Positions 51,396 through 60,192 of a stretch of 64,000 nucleotides of DNA are shown here, in pieces. Position numbers and translations under genes: made by a program. The notes beneath the pieces were generated by a model. The model was given only the letters and a program-made list of their open reading frames with translations, searched no databases and was not told where the DNA came from. This DNA comes from an uncultured Alphaproteobacteria bacterium (GTDB lineage Bacteria; Pseudomonadota; Alphaproteobacteria; RF32; CAG-239), in contig CALXZL010000004.1 of the NCBI GenBank assembly GCA_944393215.1, positions 105,464 through 169,463 on the forward strand, written 5' to 3'. Position 1 is the stretch's first letter. Every line of letters begins with the position of its first letter.

Positions 51396-53036
51396 ATGTT
51401 TGTCAGCCTTAATAAAAAATTCATCTATACCATAGTCATTTTCTTTATATTTATGTCGCTGATATTTTTGTATTCTTTTTATCAGACCTATGGGATGAAA
51501 TTTCAAGAAGAGTTACAATCCAACATTGCGCGCAATCAAGAATATGTAAACCTTTTATATGAAAATAATAATTTAAAAAAAGAGCTGGCAAATTTAGCAA
51601 AAAACAATCCCGACATAAAACTATCATCAACAGTTCATAAAAAAAATCCCTTAGCGCTCGAAAATACAATCTCACGAGAAAAGAAACGCATTTCAGAGCT
51701 GCAAAAAAGTTATGATGATCGCTACGCATCAATCTATGAAGGCGCCAAAATTGTCGGTTCATGCTCAATTTTAATCATTTTCTTACTATTTTTATTGTGG
51801 TTTTTACTCCGCAGATGGGTACTCCGCCCCATGAAAATATTAACGGAAGCAAGTAAAAATATAACATCAGGAAATTTATCACAACGCGCCGAAATTGAGA
51901 AACAGAGATATTTTCTGGACGAAACGGACTTTTTAATAGACACCTTCAATAACATGCTTGATGAATTGGAAGACGGAATAAGAGAAATCCAAAAGACCGA
52001 AAATTTCTTACAAAAAATAATAGACGGGATTCCGGATGGTCTCCGTGTTATCGATCAAAATTATAACATTATCATCGCCAATAAAGCATACTATAAACAA
52101 GTCGGTTCCAAAAACAAAAACTTAAAATGCTATGAGGCATCCCAACACCGTAGCACGCCATGTAGCACGGCAATAACGGACTGCCCGCTGAATGAGATAT
52201 GCAAACAAAAGAAAAAACATATTCACATTATTCAACAATTTGCCCATAACCCCAATAATCATCTCTATATCAACGCTGCTCCGCTAAAAATTGCCGATAA
52301 GCTTCTTGTAATTGAAATTATACGAGATTTAAGTGATGACATAAAATTTTCTCATCAACAAAAACTCTCTTCATTAGGGTTTATGGCAACCTCCGTAGCC
52401 CATGAAATGAAAAATCATCTCGGTGCCATAAGGATAATATTGGAACGTTTAATTGAAAAGAAAGACAGCAGTCAATCAGAAACACAAAAATTGCTAAAAT
52501 TAATCTTACAACAAATAATAGAAAGCATCCAAGTTCCTGAAAGATTGCTAAAAATATCCAATCTAACACCAAACGACCAACAAAAGATAAATTGCTATGA
52601 AAATATAAAAGATGTTATAAAACTCATGGATTATGAAGCTAAAACGCACGGCATAAACATAAAAATAGAGGGAAAGAAAGATTTAACAATAATTGGCAAT
52701 GAAAATGATTTCAAAATGGTATTGATAAATCTGATATTAAATGCCATAAAAGCAAGTAAAGCCAACGGAGAAATAAAACTAACACTAAAACAAGAAAAGA
52801 AACATGTATTAATAGAGGTTTCAGACGACGGCTGCGGCATTTCTCAAGACAACCTGCCCCATATTTTTGATCCCTTCTACTCCAACGGGGAAGGAGGAAA
52901 TTTAGGTGGAACCGGACTAGGTTTAGCCATTGTAAAATCCATTATGGAAAAACACAAAGGAGAGATTAGCGTTCAGAGCGAAGTAAACGTCGGAACATGT
53001 TTCAGTTTAAGATTTCCGAAAACAAATGAAAAATAA
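51396..53036 (+). CDS. Orphan membrane histidine kinase with HAMP and Cys-rich PAS domain
   Basis: A 546-residue sensor kinase. Membrane segments lie at about residues 8-30 and 118-140 and flank a predicted periplasmic helical sensor of about 85 residues. HAMP follows (WVLRPMKILTEASKNITSGN), then a PAS-like domain (about 205-310) with CYEASQHRSTPCSTAITDCP and a further Cys five residues on. The H box is SVAHEMKNHLGAI with His336; N box NLILNAIKAS; DDGCGISQD; FDPFYSNGEG and GGTGLGLAIVKSI complete the ATPase. No response regulator is adjacent. The cysteines resemble CYxxx(H)xxxxPCxxCPL motifs of PAS domains thought to bind metal or sense redox state. Confidence 0.88.
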   Translation: MFVSLNKKFIYTIVIFFIFMSLIFLYSFYQTYGMKFQEELQSNIARNQEYVNLLYENNNLKKELANLAKNNPDIKLSSTVHKKNPLALENTISREKKRISELQKSYDDRYASIYEGAKIVGSCSILIIFLLFLLWFLLRRWVLRPMKILTEASKNITSGNLSQRAEIEKQRYFLDETDFLIDTFNNMLDELEDGIREIQKTENFLQKIIDGIPDGLRVIDQNYNIIIANKAYYKQVGSKNKNLKCYEASQHRSTPCSTAITDCPLNEICKQKKKHIHIIQQFAHNPNNHLYINAAPLKIADKLLVIEIIRDLSDDIKFSHQQKLSSLGFMATSVAHEMKNHLGAIRIILERLIEKKDSSQSETQKLLKLILQQIIESIQVPERLLKISNLTPNDQQKINCYENIKDVIKLMDYEAKTHGINIKIEGKKDLTIIGNENDFKMVLINLILNAIKASKANGEIKLTLKQEKKHVLIEVSDDGCGISQDNLPHIFDPFYSNGEGGNLGGTGLGLAIVKSIMEKHKGEISVQSEVNVGTCFSLRFPKTNEK

Positions 53037-53105
53037 CATTGCAAAAATAAAAATATAGAGATATATAGAAAACAATAATAAAAAAAATAACAAAGGAATA
53101 AATAT

Positions 53106-53330
53106 ATGAGTAAAGAAGAACTCTTAGAATTAACCGGCGAAGTAATCGAAAAACTTCCCAACGCCATGTTTAGAGTTAAATTAGAAAACGGCGTAGAGAT
53201 TTTGGCACATACGGCAGGAAAGATGCGCAAATTTCGTATCCGCGTCATGGTTGGAGACAAGGTTGATATTGAAATGACACCTTATGACTTAACCAAAGGT
53301 CGTATAACCTTTCGCCACAAAGATCAATAA
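53106..53330 (+). CDS. infA: Translation initiation factor IF-1
   Basis: Binds the A site during initiation. The 74 residues have an OB fold: [40 protein letters not shown] and [13 protein letters not shown]. Nearly all proteobacterial signature residues are present. Upstream AAAGGA; monocistronic, with a terminator. Confidence 0.97.
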   Translation: MSKEELLELTGEVIEKLPNAMFRVKLENGVEILAHTAGKMRKFRIRVMVGDKVDIEMTPYDLTKGRITFRHKDQ

Positions 53331-53362
53331 AAAATTCCCTGAAACTTTCAGGGAATTTTTTA
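53331..53362. terminator. Bidirectional terminator between infA and yqaA
   Basis: AAAATTCCCTGA pairs with TCAGGGAATTTT around a five-base loop, with T runs on both sides. Confidence 0.92.
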
Positions 53363-53368
53363 TTTCAA

Positions 53369-53986
53369 TTAAATATACTTAATCAAAGCAAAACTTCCGA
53401 TAAGCAAAACAAAAAACAAAACGGCAAGCATCCCAAGATTTTTTTCAATAAAAACCTTCATAGGCTCACCAAATTTTTTGAGCAGCCATGCGACCAAGAA
53501 GAAACGCCCACCGCGAGACAAAACCGAAGCGACGGTAAACACGATCAAGTCCAGGTGGACAACTCCGCTGGCAATTGTAATAACTTTATACGGGAAAGGA
53601 GTGATACCAGCTCCAAAAACAATCCATGCCCCCCACTGATGATAATAATCACTAAAAACATCAAACTCGTGAGCATAGCCGTAAAAATTCAAAAGCGGCA
53701 AAGCAACGGCATCAAAAAGAAAAACACCGATAGCATAGCCGAAATATCCGCCCAAAACACTGGCAACTGTTGTAACCGTTGCAATTTTCCATGCCTTCTG
53801 AGGTGTTGCCAACACCATGGGTATAAGCATGACGTCAGGAGGAATAGGAAAAAAGGAACTTTCAATAAAAGAAACCGCAAACAAAAAATACAAAGCTGTT
53901 GGCCGTGCAGCTAAATCAAGCATATAATCATAACATTTCTGAATACAACCACGGCTGAAACCTATAAAACGAGATACTAATACCAT
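53369..53986 (-). CDS. YqaA/DedA superfamily membrane protein
   Basis: A 205-residue inner membrane protein with four to five predicted segments. FLFAVSFIESSFFPIPPDVM is the DedA-type motif (re-entrant loop with E and two Pro), ASVLGGYFGYAIGVFLF and GAGITPFPYKVITIASGV are typical of the YqaA branch. Related proteins are tied to lipid or undecaprenyl phosphate flipping. ATG at 53984-53986 has AAGGGG upstream. It is the last gene of yggT-yggU-folD-yqaA. Confidence 0.87.
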   Translation of the reverse strand: MVLVSRFIGFSRGCIQKCYDYMLDLAARPTALYFLFAVSFIESSFFPIPPDVMLIPMVLATPQKAWKIATVTTVASVLGGYFGYAIGVFLFDAVALPLLNFYGYAHEFDVFSDYYHQWGAWIVFGAGITPFPYKVITIASGVVHLDLIVFTVASVLSRGGRFFLVAWLLKKFGEPMKVFIEKNLGMLAVLFFVLLIGSFALIKYI

Positions 53987-54001
53987 ATCTTCCCCTTCTA
54001 A

Positions 54002-54856
54002 TTAAAAGTTAAAATGATTCTGCCGAGCAAAAGCTTCATAAGTATTTAATAAAAGCATGGCAATGGTCATCGGTCCTACTCCGCCCGGCACCGGAGTAAT
54101 ATATCCGGCTTTAAGTTGAACATTATCAAAATCAACATCTCCGCAAATTTTGCCATTAATACGATTTATTCCGACATCAATGACGCAAGCACCCGGCTTA
54201 ATCCAATTTTCGGTTACGATTTTGGGTTTTCCGCAAGCTGCAATCACAATATCGGCTTGAGCAACAATACTTTCCGTATCAAGCGTTTTGGAGTGCACCA
54301 CGGTAACGGTACAATTATGATTAAGCAAAAGTGCGGCAAGTGGTTTTCCGACAATATTGGAGCGACCGATAACCACGGCTTTTTTGCCCGACAAATCAGA
54401 AAAAACACGCTCCAACATATATAAAATTCCCTTAGGTGTAGCAGGCACAACGGCATAAGGAGAATTATTCAGAAGCAAACCGGCATTATAAGGATTAAAA
54501 CCGTCCACATCCTTCTCGGGAGAAATTCTGGTAAGAATATTCAATGTATTAATATGTTTTGGTAGCGGCAACTGAACCAAAATTCCGTTTACTCTAACAT
54601 CCTCATTAAGCTGATCAATAAGTTCAAGCAGCTCAACTTCGGTAATATTTTCTTCCAAGTGATAAATATGACAATCCATCCCCACTTCCTGAGCCGCCTT
54701 TTGCTTATTTCTGTCATAAATCAAGCTGGCCTCATCATTTCCGACCAAAACCACGGCTAAATTAGGTTTAAGGTCATGAGCTGCAACCTTCTGAGCAACT
54801 TCGGAGCGGAGTTCAACAGCTAAAGCTCTACCGTCAATAATTTTTGCATTTGTCAT
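54002..54856 (-). CDS. folD: Bifunctional methylenetetrahydrofolate dehydrogenase/cyclohydrolase
   Basis: Interconverts 5,10-methylene- and 10-formyl-tetrahydrofolate with NADP. From ATG at 54854-54856 it has 284 residues. SLIYDRNKQKAAQEVGM carries the catalytic Tyr and Lys; NGILVQLPLPKHIN, SPEKDVDGFNPYN and VVIGRSNIVGKPLAALLL are conserved, and TPVPGGVGPMTIAMLL closes it. The start overlaps the preceding stop (ATGA). Complete and active by all visible residues. Confidence 0.96.
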   Translation of the reverse strand: MTNAKIIDGRALAVELRSEVAQKVAAHDLKPNLAVVLVGNDEASLIYDRNKQKAAQEVGMDCHIYHLEENITEVELLELIDQLNEDVRVNGILVQLPLPKHINTLNILTRISPEKDVDGFNPYNAGLLLNNSPYAVVPATPKGILYMLERVFSDLSGKKAVVIGRSNIVGKPLAALLLNHNCTVTVVHSKTLDTESIVAQADIVIAACGKPKIVTENWIKPGACVIDVGINRINGKICGDVDFDNVQLKAGYITPVPGGVGPMTIAMLLLNTYEAFARQNHFNF

Positions 54857-55182
54857 TTTTCTTCCTTTTCTGCCCATTTTTGCAAGAGATTGAGGACCAT
54901 CTGAGAATTATCATCGAGCCAAAGCTTTTTATAACGATCCGTTTCTCCGCTCACAATTTGTATTTTATTTTTTGGTATTTTCAAATTTTTTGCTAAAAAA
55001 GTGATCAATTCCTGATTAGCTTTACCCTTTTCGGGAACACTAACGACATTAATCTTCAAAAAATCTTGTCCGAGAGCATCGGTAAAAACACCTTTTATCA
55101 AACACGCAGAAGAGTTAGGCGTTAATCTAACTCTTAAAAAAATACCCTGCCCACTGATTTCATAAAACACTGCAATCTTCAC
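54853..55182 (-). CDS. DUF167 family protein (YggU)
   Basis: A small alpha/beta protein of unknown function. RVRLTPNSSACLIKG and VVSVPEKGKANQELITFLAK (the conserved P-x-x-GKAN motif) are diagnostic, as is SGETDRYKKLWL. I place the start at GTG 55180-55182 (109 residues), four bases after the yggT stop; the earlier in-frame TTG overlaps yggT by 29 bases. It is coupled to folD by ATGA. Confidence 0.88.
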   Translation of the reverse strand: MKIAVFYEISGQGIFLRVRLTPNSSACLIKGVFTDALGQDFLKINVVSVPEKGKANQELITFLAKNLKIPKNKIQIVSGETDRYKKLWLDDNSQMVLNLLQKWAEKEEK

Positions 55183-55186
55183 AAAA

Positions 55187-55495
55187 CTAAGAAAGCAGGA
55201 ATTGAGACAAAACAAAAATCAAGCGGCTGACAAACAACAACAATAACAAAAGAACAAAAGGGGACAAGTCAAAATTGCTGACAACGACAGCCGGAAATTT
55301 TTCTTTAATTTTATTATAAACCGGATGTGTAGCTTTTTCTAACAGTTCCATTGTTTTTTGAGAATATTTGTTAGATGTTTCCAAAATTTTAAAATGAATC
55401 AGCCAATGTAAAATGATTTCAATGATTACAATTTTGAAATACAAACTGACAATCAAACCGATAATATACAAAAAAGGCTCAAACAAAGCACCCAT
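55187..55495 (-). CDS. YggT family membrane protein
   Basis: A 102-residue protein with two main hydrophobic blocks (residues about 5-33 and 78-100). The YggT pattern is visible: LEKATHPVYNKIKEKFPAVV, with the Pro-x-Tyr before a charged helix, and a second helix starting FDLSPFVLLLLLLF. YggT relatives affect osmotic shock tolerance and, in chloroplasts, haem attachment or nucleoid placement. It precedes yggU, the common order. Confidence 0.87.
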   Translation of the reverse strand: MGALFEPFLYIIGLIVSLYFKIVIIEIILHWLIHFKILETSNKYSQKTMELLEKATHPVYNKIKEKFPAVVVSNFDLSPFVLLLLLLFVSRLIFVLSQFLLS

Positions 55496-55507
55496 AATTT
55501 CTACTCC

Positions 55508-56719
55508 TTAAGCATACTGTTTATCCAACCGTGTTTTAAGAGCAACATATCTATTCAAATCAAACGATTGGATTCTATCTCTGTTAACAGATTTTGAAAC
55601 AAAAGAATTTGATTGTCTACCTCTAAGTTCATTTATCCTCTTAATAACATCAGATTGAGACTGAGAACTAATATTACGTTGCAAAATTTCTTCACTCATG
55701 CTGTAATCAGGCACAAAAGATTTCACCCCAAGCTTATACAAAACTTTTTCGGGAACTTCTTTATCGCGACGTCTATATTCGAGCACGGCGCCGCAAACAT
55801 TACGTCGAATTTGTTCTTCTTCGGTAAAATGTCCGTGATTTTGTGCTGTGTTGGCAACTTTAACCAAATTCATCATTTCAACATGACGAGAATAGTTACG
55901 ATTAAGATTCTGATCCGGATTGATACGATTTAAAAAGCGCATATCATCGGCACGACGAGCCATATAATTAAGGTAACGCTGTTTGCGCAACTGATTAGCC
56001 TTATCCAACTCATCTACGGCAGCCATAGCAATCAAAGTCTGAGCCATTGCCAAACTGGCCTTGTATTCAAAATCGGAATATAGTTGCTCTTGCTGTTTTT
56101 CCTCCAATATTCGTTGATATTCCATAGCCAAGCGTTTTTCTTCTTCTTTAGCTTGTCGTTCAGCCTCTGCTTCGGCGCGGCTTTTAGTTGTAGCCAACAC
56201 AGCGCTGCGAAGTTGTTGCAATTTAGCCAACTTTAGTTGCAAGAAGCTCAAACGATCTTTAGCCTTAGAAGAATTTGAAGCGGCATAAAGAGCCATATAG
56301 ACTCGCATTTCGGTTTCACGTTCATCCAAAGTAGATAAGAAGTTTTCACGATTATCAATATCAGCGTCATTAATATGACCGTCTGTCATATCATGAATAA
56401 CTTTATTGGCATCTTCAATCCAGTTAATATACTCATTCTCGGGAGCGACTTCATTTTCAATAGACTGTAAAGCATCCGCTACAATAAAAGCAAAATCCTC
56501 CAGATTTTTATCCATCGGCAAATTTTCGCCATCAACCGCACGAGACAAAATTTCCTTAGCTTTTTCCTTTTCAGGACCTTTTAAATCTGGTCTGGCTCGA
56601 GCAATACCTTTTTCAATGACCTCTTGCTTTTTCTTCTCTTTTTCCGTTTTATCAGAAAGTGCTTTTTTCGGATTATTATCAGAAGAAGAAATACCTCTCA
56701 ATTCGTTAATATCAACCAT
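55508..56719 (-). CDS. Uncharacterised helical, charged protein
   Basis: A 403-residue cytoplasmic protein with no recognised family. The N-terminus is very charged (KALSDKTEKEKKKQEVIEKG). A long coiled-coil stretch around residues 165-225 includes AEAEAERQAKEEEKRLAMEY and RILEEKQQEQLYSDFEYKAS. The second half has an Asn/Arg-rich section (MARRADDMRFLNRINPDQNL). No signal peptide or membrane segment. It starts 14 bases after a TerB-like gene and is 12 bases from yggT, so it may be read with both. It could be a structural or phage-derived assembly protein; I do not infer a function. Confidence 0.65.
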   Translation of the reverse strand: MVDINELRGISSSDNNPKKALSDKTEKEKKKQEVIEKGIARARPDLKGPEKEKAKEILSRAVDGENLPMDKNLEDFAFIVADALQSIENEVAPENEYINWIEDANKVIHDMTDGHINDADIDNRENFLSTLDERETEMRVYMALYAASNSSKAKDRLSFLQLKLAKLQQLRSAVLATTKSRAEAEAERQAKEEEKRLAMEYQRILEEKQQEQLYSDFEYKASLAMAQTLIAMAAVDELDKANQLRKQRYLNYMARRADDMRFLNRINPDQNLNRNYSRHVEMMNLVKVANTAQNHGHFTEEEQIRRNVCGAVLEYRRRDKEVPEKVLYKLGVKSFVPDYSMSEEILQRNISSQSQSDVIKRINELRGRQSNSFVSKSVNRDRIQSFDLNRYVALKTRLDKQYA

Positions 56720-56733
56720 ATACGTACCTCAAA

Positions 56734-57180
56734 TTAAGCTTCTTCAAAAATTAGTTTGGCCTCTTCAAGCCAAATAACTCTATCAATTACCCATTGGCTG
56801 ATTTGTTCAATTTTTTCAAGTTCAACACCCATAGCTTGTCCGACACGACCGATAAGCAAAACTTCCTCATCACTTAATTCATTATCAGCATGAGCCAAGA
56901 TACACATTTCCTTAATAAGTTCCAAAGCGGCGCGTCGATTATCAATGACTTTAACGGAATCTACAACATCATCAACATTACCAACCTGCAAAATTTCTTG
57001 TACTCTGTTTTGCGGCACGCCGTAAATAACGGCAACATCTTGAATAAATTCAATTTCCTCTTTATCGAATTTGCCGTCAGCATTAGCCAAAGAAGCCAAA
57101 GCCTTCATAAAAGCGATTCTCTGATTGTCATTTAACTTTGACAAAATGTTCATATTCATCTCCATTCCTAAATTGCTCAT
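56734..57180 (-). CDS. TerB-like helical protein
   Basis: A 148-residue protein with two TerB-like blocks, each a helix pair with an acidic, possibly metal-binding loop: LASLANADGKFDKEEIEFIQ (about residues 26-46) and MCILAHADNELSDEEVLLIG (about 90-110). TerB domains occur in tellurite resistance and in many stress or envelope-linked systems. ATG at 57178-57180 has AGGAG eight bases upstream; the TTG two codons before is not needed. It is the first gene of a possible unit with the uncharacterised protein and yggT-yggU-folD-yqaA. Confidence 0.75.
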   Translation of the reverse strand: MSNLGMEMNMNILSKLNDNQRIAFMKALASLANADGKFDKEEIEFIQDVAVIYGVPQNRVQEILQVGNVDDVVDSVKVIDNRRAALELIKEMCILAHADNELSDEEVLLIGRVGQAMGVELEKIEQISQWVIDRVIWLEEAKLIFEEA

Positions 57181-57367
57181 AATCAAAACTCCTAAACAAC
57201 AATAATTTATGATAACGTGAAAAAAAGAGTAATTTCAACAAAAAAAAAGAATAAAAACTCAAAGGATAAAAAAAAAGCAACAAAATAAGCAGAAAATATT
57301 TGAAATTATAAGGACAATAGCCTAAACTTAAGATTTAAGAGACCGAGACGATTATTAGGAACTGACT

Positions 57368-58705
57368 GTGAATAAAAAACACTATTATATCAAAACTTTT
57401 GGCTGCCAAATGAATGTCTATGATTCGCAACGCATTGCCAATATTCTAGAAACATTAGGCTATTTTCCTGCCAACACGCCTAAATCAGCCGATTTGATTA
57501 TTTTCAACACATGCCACATCCGTGAAAAAGCGGCAGAAAAAGTTTTTTCCGATTTAGGAAGAGCATACGCCGTCAAACAAGAACGTGCCGAAGAAGGGAA
57601 AGACACCATCATCGGCGTAATGGGATGTGTTGTTCAAGCAGAAGATGAACAAATTGCCAAACGTGCCCCGTTTGTTGATTTTGCTACCGGACCTTTAACC
57701 TATCATCGCTTACCCGAAATTTTAGCAAAAATTGGTCGTAAAAAAGGTACTACCGTTATAGATACCGAATTTCCGGCTGAATCCAAATTTGACTTTTTAC
57801 CGGAAAATCACTCCACCGGCGGCTGTTCCTACATAGCCATCCAAGAAGGCTGTAACAATTTCTGTACATACTGTGTTGTTCCCTACACCCGCGGCGTGGA
57901 ATGTTCCCGCCCGATTGAAGACGTTTTAAACGAAGCCAAACGTTTGGTCTCTGAAGGCACGTTGGAAATCAATCTTTTAGGTCAAAATGTCAATTCTTAT
58001 CATGGAGAAGATAAAAACGGCAAAGAGCGCAATTTAGCATATTTGCTAAGAGAAATTGCCAAGATAGACGGATTGCGCCGCATTCGCTATACCACCTCAT
58101 ATCCGGCAGATGTAGATGATGATTTAGTTGCCTGCCACCATGATCTAAAACAACTGATGCCATATTTACATTTACCGATTCAATCCGGTTCGGATAAAAT
58201 ATTAAAGGCAATGAACCGAAGACACAATTCCTCCGATTATTTGCGTGTTGTCGAAAAATTGCAAACAGCAAACCCCGATTTAAGAATGTCATCTGATTTT
58301 ATCGTCGGATTTCCCGGAGAAGAAGATTCGGATTTTCAAGCCACCTTAGATATTGTCAATCGTGTCAAATTCATTCAGGCATTTTCATTTAAATACAGCC
58401 GTCGCGCCGGAACCCCTGCTGCGGTTATACCTAATCAGGTTGAAGAAAAAATCAAGAAAGAACGATTAGACATCCTACAAGATTTACTTTTTTCCTACCA
58501 GCGCCAATTCAACGAAGCCAGCATTGGCAAAGTCATGCCCGTACTGTTTGATATGAAAGGTCGACACGCGGGACAACTCATCGGCAGAACCCCTTATATG
58601 CAAAATCTGCATGCCGAATTGGGAAAAGAATACTTAAACAAAATAGTAAACATGAAAATAACACAAGCCACGACCAACTCTTTAAGTGGTATAAAGGAGG
58701 ACTAA
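57368..58705 (+). CDS. miaB: tRNA-2-methylthio-N6-dimethylallyladenosine synthase
   Basis: A radical SAM methylthiotransferase acting on A37 of tRNAs. The 445 residues have the auxiliary cluster cysteines in KTFGCQMNVYDSQRI, NTCHIREKA and VMGCVVQAE, and the radical SAM motif EGCNNFCTYCVVPYTRG. A TRAM domain forms the C-terminus. GTG at 57368 is preceded by AGGAACTG. miaB-phoH-ybeY-lnt is the standard proteobacterial order. The spacer 57181-57367 holds no gene. Confidence 0.96.
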   Translation: MNKKHYYIKTFGCQMNVYDSQRIANILETLGYFPANTPKSADLIIFNTCHIREKAAEKVFSDLGRAYAVKQERAEEGKDTIIGVMGCVVQAEDEQIAKRAPFVDFATGPLTYHRLPEILAKIGRKKGTTVIDTEFPAESKFDFLPENHSTGGCSYIAIQEGCNNFCTYCVVPYTRGVECSRPIEDVLNEAKRLVSEGTLEINLLGQNVNSYHGEDKNGKERNLAYLLREIAKIDGLRRIRYTTSYPADVDDDLVACHHDLKQLMPYLHLPIQSGSDKILKAMNRRHNSSDYLRVVEKLQTANPDLRMSSDFIVGFPGEEDSDFQATLDIVNRVKFIQAFSFKYSRRAGTPAAVIPNQVEEKIKKERLDILQDLLFSYQRQFNEASIGKVMPVLFDMKGRHAGQLIGRTPYMQNLHAELGKEYLNKIVNMKITQATTNSLSGIKED

Positions 58706-58709
58706 AACC

Positions 58710-59675
58710 ATGGCAGAAATCAGCTTTGAACTCTTTAATAACATTTTGGTACAACAACTGGTAGGACCGCAAGATGATAACTTGCGTTTGATAGAAAAGA
58801 TGACCGGAACCGAAATATCTTCCTTTGGCAACCAAATTAACATCAAAGGAAATCAAGATGCCATAAATCTTGCCAAAAATGCCATAGATGCCTTATACAA
58901 CAAAGTCAGTCGCGGCATAGAAATCGGCGAAGAAGAAGTAAAAGCGGCAGTAAGGATGAATGGCGGCAATGTTGGGACAAACACGGAACAAAACCTCAGT
59001 GATATTGTCTTAAAAACCAAAAAACGCCATATTTATCCCAGAACGGCAACCCAAGCCCAATACATCCAAGAAATGATGAAAAATGAATTGGTATTTGGCT
59101 TAGGACCTGCCGGTACCGGTAAAACATATCTGGCGGTTGCTTTGGCAGTATCCATGATGCTGGAAGGAAAAATTGATAAAATCATTTTATCCCGTCCGGC
59201 AGTAGAAGCCGGAGAAAACTTAGGCTTTCTCCCCGGTGATTTGAAAGAGAAGGTTGATCCTTATCTGCGTCCGTTATATGATGCTTTGTATGAAATGTTA
59301 CCGGCAGAACAAGTTGATAAAAAAATTGCCATCGGCGAGATAGAAGTAGCCCCGTTGGCATTCATGCGCGGACGTACCTTGACCAATGCTTTTGTCATTT
59401 TGGATGAGGCGCAAAACACCACCCCGATGCAAATGAAAATGTTTTTAACCCGTATGGGAGAAAATTCACGCATGGTTGTCAACGGAGACTTAAGTCAGGT
59501 AGACTTACCTAAAGGTACCATTTCCGGTTTACGAGACGCCTTAGACATTTTGAAAAACACCCAAGGAATAAGTTCGGTTCGTTTCACGGCAACCGATGTT
59601 GTCAGACATGGTCTTGTCGCCAAAATCGTCAAAGCCTACGAAGAGAGGAGCCAAAAAACTTATGGAGAAGAATAA
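58710..59675 (+). CDS. PhoH-like ATPase (PhoL/YbeZ)
   Basis: A 321-residue P-loop ATPase with Walker A GLGPAGTGKTYLAVALAV and Walker B VILDEAQNTTPMQMKMFLTR. An N-terminal KH-like region (DNLRLIEKMTGTEISSFGNQ) precedes it. PhoH-like proteins interact with YbeY and are thought to act on RNA in ribosome maturation. Starts four bases after miaB with AAAGGAGG upstream, and overlaps ybeY by 14 bases. Confidence 0.93.
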   Translation: MAEISFELFNNILVQQLVGPQDDNLRLIEKMTGTEISSFGNQINIKGNQDAINLAKNAIDALYNKVSRGIEIGEEEVKAAVRMNGGNVGTNTEQNLSDIVLKTKKRHIYPRTATQAQYIQEMMKNELVFGLGPAGTGKTYLAVALAVSMMLEGKIDKIILSRPAVEAGENLGFLPGDLKEKVDPYLRPLYDALYEMLPAEQVDKKIAIGEIEVAPLAFMRGRTLTNAFVILDEAQNTTPMQMKMFLTRMGENSRMVVNGDLSQVDLPKGTISGLRDALDILKNTQGISSVRFTATDVVRHGLVAKIVKAYEERSQKTYGEE

Positions 59676-60189
59676 ATTTGAACTCAATATCGAAATTGAA
59701 GAAGAGGGCTGGCAAAAAGCCCTCCCTTCTTTGCAAGAATTATCGGAAAAAATTGTTGATACGGTTTTATCCTATGTCAAAGAACATGAAGATATTGACT
59801 TTTTGAAAACAGACAAACCCATATGTATAAACTTAGCCTTGAGCAATGATGAAAACATTCATCATTTAAATGCCGAATTTCGTCATATGGACAAACCGAC
59901 CAATGTATTATCCTTTGCCAATATAGATGATGAACATTTTGAAGAAGAAATAAAAACCGCGCCGCAAATTGAATTGGGGGATATCATGATAGCATTGGAA
60001 ACCATGCAGCGAGAAGCTCAAGAAAAAGGCATCAGCTTACATGATCACTATTGCCACCTTTTCACACACGGTATTCTGCATTTGTTGGGATTTGACCATA
60101 TGGAAGATGATGAAGCGGAATATATGGAAAGTTTTGAAATAGCCGTTTTGGCACAAATGAACATAGCCAACCCCTATGAGGAAGAATAA
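59662..60189 (+). CDS. ybeY: Endoribonuclease YbeY
   Basis: Metal-dependent RNase for 16S rRNA 3' maturation and ribosome quality control. ATG at 59662 (175 residues) has GAGGAG upstream; the start lies inside the end of the PhoH-like gene. The zinc motif is HLFTHGILHLLGFDHMEDDE (H-x3-H-x5-H) and the substrate region is RHMDKPTNVLSFA. An acidic N-terminus of about 20 residues is extra. Many alphaproteobacteria have a CorC gene next; here lnt follows directly. Confidence 0.95.
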   Translation: MEKNKFELNIEIEEEGWQKALPSLQELSEKIVDTVLSYVKEHEDIDFLKTDKPICINLALSNDENIHHLNAEFRHMDKPTNVLSFANIDDEHFEEEIKTAPQIELGDIMIALETMQREAQEKGISLHDHYCHLFTHGILHLLGFDHMEDDEAEYMESFEIAVLAQMNIANPYEEE

Positions 60190-60192
60190 GCA

